Assembly: GCA_019415705.1 (NCBI GenBank)
Contig: DXYS01000050.1
Location: 1 to 10,360 of the forward strand
Reading direction: 5' to 3'
Source of the DNA: Bacteroidales bacterium
GTDB taxonomy: Bacteria; Bacteroidota; Bacteroidia; Bacteroidales; Muribaculaceae
Length of the DNA stretch: 10,360 bases
Position 1 is the first letter of the stretch, and each line of letters starts with the position of its first letter. Below the pieces are notes generated by a model, which saw only the letters and a program-made list of their open reading frames with translations, was not told where the DNA came from and searched no databases. This document shows positions 7,901 through 10,360 of this stretch, in pieces. The position numbers and the translations under genes were made by a program.

Positions 7901-9673
7901 CTTGACCCGGACGGTGGCGGCGGCATCGCTCCCGCCACGGCAGCCGTCGGCTCGGCCAAAGCCGTCAAAGCCCTCACCGACGCCGGTGTACGCTCTCTGC
8001 AGCCCTTCGACCTCTCGGAGTCAAGCGACGACATCCTCAACCTCCCCGGCAAGGAATATTTCGAGTTTATCCGCGGTCTTTATCATCCCAACCTGCCCGG
8101 CTCGCTCGCCACATTTAACTACGGCAGCAACACCGAGTATGACTTGTTTAAGGCGTCGACCCTCTTTGAGTCGCCCGCCGGAGGTTTCAATATCTCCCAT
8201 ATCTACTCTATCCTCAAGTTCGGCAACCTCAAGGACGCCGACATCAAAGTGGAAATCGTCACCGGTGACAGCCCCGAGAACGGCACCGTAATCGGCCGAG
8301 GCACCTACCACCTCGGCACCCCCGAGAGCACTACCGCCAGCTATCAGACCGTCATACGTCTCGACCGCAGCGTCTTCGTGCCCGAGGGTCAGGAGTTCTA
8401 TGTCGTCTTCACCTTCCCGGCCGGCGAAGCTGCGCCGATGGGCGTCTCCAAAAAAGAGGAGTCTGTCGTCACGGGCCGCTACATGGGCTTCACAGAGTCT
8501 TACGGCTGGTATGACATGGCCGAGATGTTTAAGGAGCAGTACGGCTCAATGGGCTATATCACATCGTGCTTGGAGACTGAGGCCGGCTCAGAGTGGGCTA
8601 CCCTCGAGACAAAAGAAGTCGCCTTCAGTGTAGAGCCCGGCGAGACTCTGCCGCTCAACGTCAGAATCAATGCCGTCTCGGCACCGCTCGAGGAAGGCAA
8701 CAAGGCCATGATGGTCATCCGCACCAATGACCCGATGATGCCGCTCGTCAACGTGCCGGTCGTTCTTGACAAAAACCGCACGCCGCTCGTCGAGGCCATG
8801 CCTGAGGCACTTCTCGTCAGCGAGGGCGCTACAGCCGAATTCGCTATCGAGGTTTCCGACCCCGATGACGACGCCATGACACTCAGCTTTGCCGATAACG
8901 GCGAACTCTGCACCGTCAAGTCTGTCACTTCAGACAAGGGCGAGCTGGCCGTCAGCGACAACGCCGTAGCAGTCGAGGCCGGCTCGGGCAAAGTAACCGT
9001 CAAGGTAACGGTCGGTCCCGACTACGGTGACGCCGGCAGATATGCCTTCACCGTCACAGCCAAAGACAGCTACGCACAGGAAGCGTCAGCCTCTGTGGCT
9101 TACACAGTCGAGCACACCAACCGCGCTCCGCAGCCCGTGACAGCCGAGGCTCTGACACTCACCGTCGGCCAGAGCTCTGATGTCATCGACTTCGCCAAAC
9201 TCTTCGACGAGCCCGACGGCGACGACATGACATATACGCTCACGATTGCCGACCCGACAGTCGTCGACGCATATCATGCAGCCGCTTCGGCCATCCTCGT
9301 CGGCCTCAAGGCCGGTGTCACCACCGTCACTGTCGAGGCCACCGACGCAGCCGGTGCTAAAGCCGTCAACACCATCGACGTCACAGTCAGCGAGCGCAGC
9401 GGCATCGCGGGCATAACCGCGTCGACCGATGTCAAGGTATGGCCCAACCCGGTTGTCGAGACCCTATATCTGTCGCTGCCGGCCGCAGTCGAGAGCTTCA
9501 GCTACCGTCTCGTGTCAATCAACGGTCAGACAGTCCTCGCTGCTGACGCCGTCAACGCTCAGAGCGGCGACGCCATAGCCATCGACATGTCGGCACTCGC
9601 AGCCGGTTACTATGTAATCAAGATTACGGGCGCCGACGGCTCCTCAGCCGCCCTGCCCGTAATCAAACGATAA
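1913..9673 (+). CDS. Giant T9SS-exported subtilisin-like (S8) serine protease with split Ig-like domains
   Basis: The 2586-residue protein starts at an ATG that gives a good Sec signal peptide: K6-K7, then a hydrophobic core, with cleavage likely near VLA-AD at 23-26. A propeptide follows (about 27-150). The S8 catalytic domain spans about 153-495. Its residues are Asp200 in IIDGGID, His255 in HGTHVAG, oxyanion Asn364 in ATGNTG and Ser434 in GTSMACPHVSG, so the triad is complete and activity is expected. A VDDDGNGYVDD loop (227-237) between Asp and His looks calcium-binding. FN3 lies at about 501-606. From about 610 to 2287 there is an array of ASH/BACON-type Ig-like domains. Four of these are interrupted by larger modules: A1 689-858, B1 1088-1315, B2 1533-1735 and A2 2039-2232. 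Two Ig/cadherin-like domains follow (2288-2401 and 2403-2497), then a Por-type sorting tail (2507-2586, VKVWPNPV...). The protein should cross the outer membrane through the type IX system and end up surface-bound or released. The substrate is unknown. The gene appears monocistronic, flanked by terminators on both sides. The family call is certain. The Ig subfamily names and domain borders are estimates by eye. Confidence 0.96.
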   Translation: MQHFLKKALVCGLAVMASIGVLAADAPKQGVVRVKLQTQVAKRVGAKTRTAVDGTLPTGVKALDAAAAKIGVASIRPLFPPNPKYAAERAKYGIDQWYEVTFDTSVSSVDARKQLQNVTGILKAETVTEPKLVGSKNFVVQKAAPKAGSTMPFNDPRLASQWHYANDGSMPGSVAGADINLFKAWQQTTGDKKVVVAIIDGGIDYRHEDLAANVLINEAELNGQPGVDDDGNGYVDDIYGWNFCTNSATIYPHDHGTHVAGTVAAVNNNGIGVCGVAGGDGSEGSGVSMISCQVFDSRSGVGEGNFAEALVYAAERGASIAQCSWGWDAPDYKEDAVIDAINYFTNMSRSETMTGGLCIFATGNTGQTGNYYPGCLDNVVAVAALSADKRVTAYSNYGPWVDITAPGGLMDYDPQWGVLSTLPNNSYGWNEGTSMACPHVSGIAALVLSKYGTEAMSPEMLRNQLITAVNDLYSSNPGCEGNYGSGYIDAVKALQFGDESAPDAVSALELLPAQSSITLRWTVPAAPYDAVDHFIVYYSTDEFTADNLGSARSVNVDSRFSPSGSAMSYTLEGLASLTKYYIAVKAVGRQGAVSELSPVESAETNAGPAMTVDKTSLDISAGSDVFTIGNDAEGLLNWTYRTRTASSQISMTSARPVTPMNVRHYTGKTGAKAVTRHQTVSTDEFMQSDFPTNIAYYEFIGAYIGDTDRSLPNSMAQYFTVDEAKYPDGFNLTTVTIEGANGVRPVIEVYKGAASITAQNRLCSVMPDFFAYSFPVQLPEQQYFAPGESFWIVVHFDGNQEGYPLGLADGDGSAAAANAYMSNDRGLSWTPLKEALAGSPFTYIECPTWAIKAISNNPDWSQLLVLTPSEGTVKMGETQTVEVKTDGQPLCNGNYNFNIYFDTNESDANKIVLPVSLNVSGQPADMVFGKIVNFGDLLVGQQRTLTVEVLNRGYGSFVGSEWGPGIYSDKISSTSEHFAGPEYLSSGFPARTKTSFDITFAPKAAGSHTGSIVFTDKDGKEISVMVRGVATEPAQITVTPAAVEVGELEVGGAAKEVNFEISNTGNYPLQFVMPKYSDETIEGASDDAGIHRFGYVWASNLNGSTGAEYDGNPELIGAVDITSSFSDNSSWSAPIDLGFKFPFYGKEYEQIYVNNLGGIAMNTGEFAAMSQTPVYPGHTYLNGTGWISAWGASVLQMGADSHVSYSKRDGKLVISFSNVLAVVYDQDYTPVSFHIVLSSNGDIEFYYDNYDPMMVFNQGRTLYVGVSDPDCQDPLTVTSIDMANSEWATEEERTVEGDRYMSFVTGTAVVLRAPAPDMIETVSPVTGLLAPGEKVTVKATVKATDDMNAGATVSNLVINSNDLASPSVLVPFNAVITGDLNPALGATSAAADFGKVFRTSDAKRSVTVTNDGRSEMTVTAVTFRDGKFTTDFATPCTVPARQAKDIVVTLPTEAEGAVADEMTVTTDAGEMTVSLKGEVIGCPDIELGYEDITLTLEAYSTEAKPLSIKNTGNEPLQYAVTAGEHVSYKPDFATSTGTAYTYVSNESNSSVKFDWIDITSDETAEHNSFTYYMAHDYVAVELPFDFPFYGKNYNRMYVYNTGFVSFTERTDEHAWPEPPADFPGGTIYTNIIAPYWGLHTMDQTRTAGTYHRVTDTQAVVSFMEYGNSMNLGVCYQLILNADGTFKFQYKADSKNPDSVIFNTFGLAGISNEDASESIHLPDRLVKFGSAVEFTPVVSYSLAPGESATADITVTADAMAGTYESAINVATNIPGKESITIPVSLDITGEAKAEFSADVTVEHPVGWASTDFTDPMIQMGAMYYGMVEIKNTGTAPFMISYVENKGPQIHDDYFDEDYPIFYTFYEAEEIDWITGEPTGNKAWTNYDNMPVMVGADGVRFAVPMTQCEQAFTPGEYEIPLVFHLEGLADMTEYTATVKFVVTPAPVLGFDGTTADEGLYIKGVAPDYVGTHALTLTNEGEYKLTGTARLDLTGRGESLDPDGGGGIAPATAAVGSAKAVKALTDAGVRSLQPFDLSESSDDILNLPGKEYFEFIRGLYHPNLPGSLATFNYGSNTEYDLFKASTLFESPAGGFNISHIYSILKFGNLKDADIKVEIVTGDSPENGTVIGRGTYHLGTPESTTASYQTVIRLDRSVFVPEGQEFYVVFTFPAGEAAPMGVSKKEESVVTGRYMGFTESYGWYDMAEMFKEQYGSMGYITSCLETEAGSEWATLETKEVAFSVEPGETLPLNVRINAVSAPLEEGNKAMMVIRTNDPMMPLVNVPVVLDKNRTPLVEAMPEALLVSEGATAEFAIEVSDPDDDAMTLSFADNGELCTVKSVTSDKGELAVSDNAVAVEAGSGKVTVKVTVGPDYGDAGRYAFTVTAKDSYAQEASASVAYTVEHTNRAPQPVTAEALTLTVGQSSDVIDFAKLFDEPDGDDMTYTLTIADPTVVDAYHAAASAILVGLKAGVTTVTVEATDAAGAKAVNTIDVTVSERSGIAGITASTDVKVWPNPVVETLYLSLPAAVESFSYRLVSINGQTVLAADAVNAQSGDAIAIDMSALAAGYYVIKITGADGSSAALPVIKR
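3977..4486 (+). repeat. Module A1 of the protease (beta-sandwich-like, residues about 689-858)
   Basis: The module opens with YYEFIGAY, runs through a strand-rich segment with VIEVYKGA, and includes FAPGESFWIVVHFDGN and a glycine/aspartate-rich YPLGLADGDG. It resembles beta-sandwich modules common in Bacteroidetes T9SS cargo proteins (remembered pattern, not searched). Module A2 at 8027-8608 has the same order of motifs. It sits between the first half (about 610-642) and second half (846-921) of an Ig-like host domain. Confidence 0.6.
5174..5857 (+). repeat. Module B1 of the protease (nidogen-like beta-sandwich, residues about 1088-1315)
   Basis: Its core is LGFKFPFYGKEYEQIYVNN with F1141 opening FPFYGK. 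Then come GWISAWG, a KLVISFSNV strand, HIVLSSNGDIEFYYDNY and a final YVGVSDPD. This order matches B2 and is reminiscent of NIDO-type extracellular domains (FPFYGxxY, then NIIAPYW, then ILxxxGxIxFxY). It interrupts the Ig-like host domain whose halves are about 1034-1075 and 1316-1378. Confidence 0.68.
6509..7117 (+). repeat. Module B2 of the protease (nidogen-like beta-sandwich, residues about 1533-1735)
   Basis: Its core is LPFDFPFYGKNYNRMYVYN with F1586 opening FPFYGK, exactly 445 residues after the same motif in B1. NIIAPYWG, AVVSFMEYG, QLILNADGTFKFQYKAD and GLAGISNED follow in the same order as in B1. It interrupts a host Ig-like domain with halves at about 1483-1522 and 1736-1790. Confidence 0.7.
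8027..8608 (+). repeat. Module A2 of the protease (beta-sandwich-like, residues about 2039-2232)
   Basis: EYFEFIRGLY matches YYEFIGAY of A1. A hydrophobic strand with VEIVTGD, then FVPEGQEFYVVFTFPAGEAAPMGV, correspond to VIEVYKGA and FAPGESFWIVVHF of A1. A loosely conserved glycine/alanine/lysine-rich linker (about 1993-2038) precedes it, as a similar basic linker (about 643-688) precedes A1. The host Ig-like halves are about 1943-1992 and 2234-2286. Confidence 0.58.
9431..9670 (+). other. T9SS type A (Por secretion) C-terminal sorting domain of the protease
   Basis: The last 80 residues show the sorting-domain pattern. VKVWPNPV opens it, followed by a hydrophobic LYLSL strand, then SYRLVSINGQTVL and a MSALAAGYYVIKI strand, and it closes with the short basic end VIKR. 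In characterised T9SS systems this domain directs passage through the outer membrane, is cleaved off, and the mature protein is attached to lipopolysaccharide or released. It implies that the organism encodes the Por/T9SS machinery elsewhere. Confidence 0.93.
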
Positions 9674-9690
9674 CATTTAACTCTATAATG

Positions 9691-9724
9691 AAAAGACGGC
9701 GCCCCCACGGAGGCGCCGTCTTTT
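9691..9724. terminator. Bidirectional intrinsic terminator between convergent genes
   Basis: A 13-bp perfect stem (AAAAGACGGCGCC at 9691-9703 with its complement at 9712-9724) closes an 8-base loop. It runs into TTTTTC on the plus strand and CTTTTCATT on the minus strand. It lies 17 bases after the protease stop and about 70 bases beyond the stop of the minus-strand gene, so it can end both transcripts. Confidence 0.87.
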
Positions 9725-9737
9725 TCGTATGGCCATC

Positions 9738-9761
9738 TATACGGCAACGTATATATTTTTT
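9738..9761 (+). terminator. Possible second, weaker terminator for the protease transcript
   Basis: TATACG (9738-9743) and CGTATA (9748-9753) form a 6-bp stem closed by a GCAA tetraloop, a GNRA loop that stabilises RNA hairpins. A T-rich tract with six consecutive T (9756-9761) follows almost immediately. The stem is AU-rich and short, so it is probably only a back-up. Confidence 0.42.
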
Positions 9762-9795
9762 GAGAAAACTAAACAATACTATTTCATATCAGATA

Positions 9796-10191
9796 TTATT
9801 TGCTATTATTCCATTCATCAAAAAAACGCAGAAAATCAGCCAACCATACCCAAGATAAATTCGAATCATCTAACGTCAGATACATTAGCCTTTCCTTAAG
9901 AGAAGCTCGTACAGGGCTAAAATATAATTTATTAGCCCCGACGGCTATTATAACACGCATATCATCACCGGCTTTATTATTACCTATTTCGACACGCACT
10001 AAGTTTTCATTTCCCCTCTCCTGTAAAATAAATTTCTTTGGAATATCAATTCCGTTATATTTTTGACCGGTATTCTCTCGAAAAGCATCGAATGAATTTT
10101 GAAATACACACATAAATACTCCCTCCGGAATAGGGAGAACAGATTTGTAATTTCCATCCACAACTTCTATTGCAAACCTATCCTTAGTCAA
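9796..10191 (-). CDS. Hypothetical protein, about 131 residues, AT-rich gene with unclear start
   Basis: I do not recognise this protein. It has no signal peptide or membrane segment. The sequence alternates hydrophobic and polar residues, suggesting beta structure (KSVLPIPEGVFMCVFQ, LVRVEIG, MRVIIAVGANKLYF). It ends in an aromatic segment, LSWVWLADFLRFFDEWNN, that may be an amphipathic helix. The reading frame looks real because codon content is protein-like along its whole length and a promoter and leader lie upstream. The start given is a TTG at 10189-10191. The frame stays open back to 10254 but contains no ATG, and the first in-frame ATG is Met27 (10111-10113). Base composition is visibly AT-richer than in the rest of the window, which hints at a different origin. 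It converges on the protease gene and shares its terminator. No function can be offered. Confidence 0.6.
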   Translation of the reverse strand: MTKDRFAIEVVDGNYKSVLPIPEGVFMCVFQNSFDAFRENTGQKYNGIDIPKKFILQERGNENLVRVEIGNNKAGDDMRVIIAVGANKLYFSPVRASLKERLMYLTLDDSNLSWVWLADFLRFFDEWNNSK

Positions 10192-10221
10192 ATAAAAGGG
10201 AGCAAAATTAAAAACTAATGT

Positions 10222-10312
10222 AGGGACTTGCCTTTGGCAAGTATAATGTGGCCGCTATGATTCGCCAATTATACATGCCGCCGCAAACCCGCGGTCGCTT
10301 TGGCTTGTCCCT
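10222..10312 (-). promoter_or_regulatory. Candidate structured 5' leader RNA (closing stem plus three hairpins)
   Basis: Read on the minus strand, AGGGAC (10312-10307) pairs with GTCCCT (10227-10222) to close the element. Inside are three hairpins. The first has a CCGC/GCGG stem (10294-10281). The second has an 11-bp stem with one bulged base (10274-10264 with 10252-10241) and an 11-base loop. The third is TTGCC-AAA-GGCAA (10240-10228). The third hairpin can extend to 7 bp at the expense of the closing stem, so two exclusive folds exist. The element lies between a -7 box and an unrecognised gene. It could be a cis-regulatory RNA, or the ends of a small non-autonomous mobile element. It matches no RNA class that I recognise. 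Confidence 0.42.
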
Positions 10313-10333
10313 TCTATGTTGTGGTGCAATAGG

Positions 10334-10341
10334 CAAAGATA
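10334..10341 (-). promoter_or_regulatory. Bacteroidetes -7 promoter box for the minus-strand gene
   Basis: The minus-strand sequence TATCTTTG followed by C fits the Bacteroidetes primary-sigma -7 consensus TAnnTTTG exactly. A TTTG at 10355-10352 is too close to act as the -33 element; the proper -33 region would lie at or beyond the window edge. Transcription would start near 10328 and give a leader of about 135 bases before the annotated start. Confidence 0.6.
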
Positions 10342-10360
10342 ACTTTAACTTCAAATTAAC

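Noticed and set aside
3737..8773. Tandem DNA repeats or CRISPR-like arrays suggested by recurring GGCGAC, GCCGAC and GTCGAC words
   Set aside because: These are codon-usage effects (Gly, Asp, Ala and Val codons ending in C). I saw no regularly spaced identical units; the repeated modules are visible only at protein level.
2000..9600. Numerous open frames of 60-190 codons on both strands within the protease gene
   Set aside because: All are shadows of the continuous 2586-codon frame. They have skewed compositions rich in S, R, T, P or V, and no start signals or terminators of their own.
9688..9760. Open frame beginning ATG-AAA-AGA that runs through the terminator
   Set aside because: It consists almost entirely of the two terminator hairpins and has no leader or protein-like composition.
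10222..10312. tRNA-like cloverleaf in the folded element
   Set aside because: The closing stem is 6 bp and the hairpins are of the wrong size and order. There is no T-loop TTCRA motif in the right place on either strand, no D-loop GG and no CCA end context.

Overview
This window looks like a chromosomal segment of a member of the Bacteroidales (phylum Bacteroidota), possibly from a Muribaculaceae-type gut lineage. Three things point there. The large secreted protein ends in a Por/T9SS type A sorting domain. No gene start has a recognisable Shine-Dalgarno sequence. The clearest promoter-like site fits the Bacteroidetes -7 consensus TAnnTTTG. The family-level placement is inference; the phylum-level one is solid.

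Layout, left to right. Bases 1-197 are the 3' end of an RsuA/RluB-type rRNA pseudouridine synthase. After a 28-base gap comes a complete asparaginyl-tRNA synthetase gene (asnS, 226-1614), probably in the same transcript and closed by a strong intrinsic terminator (1641-1672). A roughly 300-base AT-rich intergenic region carries a tentative promoter and a G-poor, apparently unstructured leader. It leads into a single gene of 7.76 kb (1913-9673) encoding a 2586-residue exported subtilisin-family protease. That protein has a signal peptide, propeptide, S8 catalytic domain, FN3 domain, a long array of Ig-like domains and a T9SS sorting tail. Behind it lie a bidirectional terminator (9691-9724) and a possible second terminator (9738-9761).

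The last 560 bases differ in character. They are clearly AT-richer and hold a convergent minus-strand gene for an unrecognised 131-residue protein (9796-10191). Upstream of that gene is a 91-base stretch (10222-10312) that can fold into a closing stem with three internal hairpins, and upstream of that a good Bacteroidetes -7 box (10334-10341).

The two left genes are translation housekeeping (rRNA modification and tRNA charging). The protease is an independent, cell-surface or secreted protein. Nothing in the window shows a functional link between the protease and the small convergent gene.

Two observations deserve most attention. First, the protease stalk appears to be built from Ig-like host domains that are each interrupted at the same place by a large module, in the order A-B-B-A. 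Second, the small right-hand gene has a structured leader together with an ambiguous, non-ATG start.
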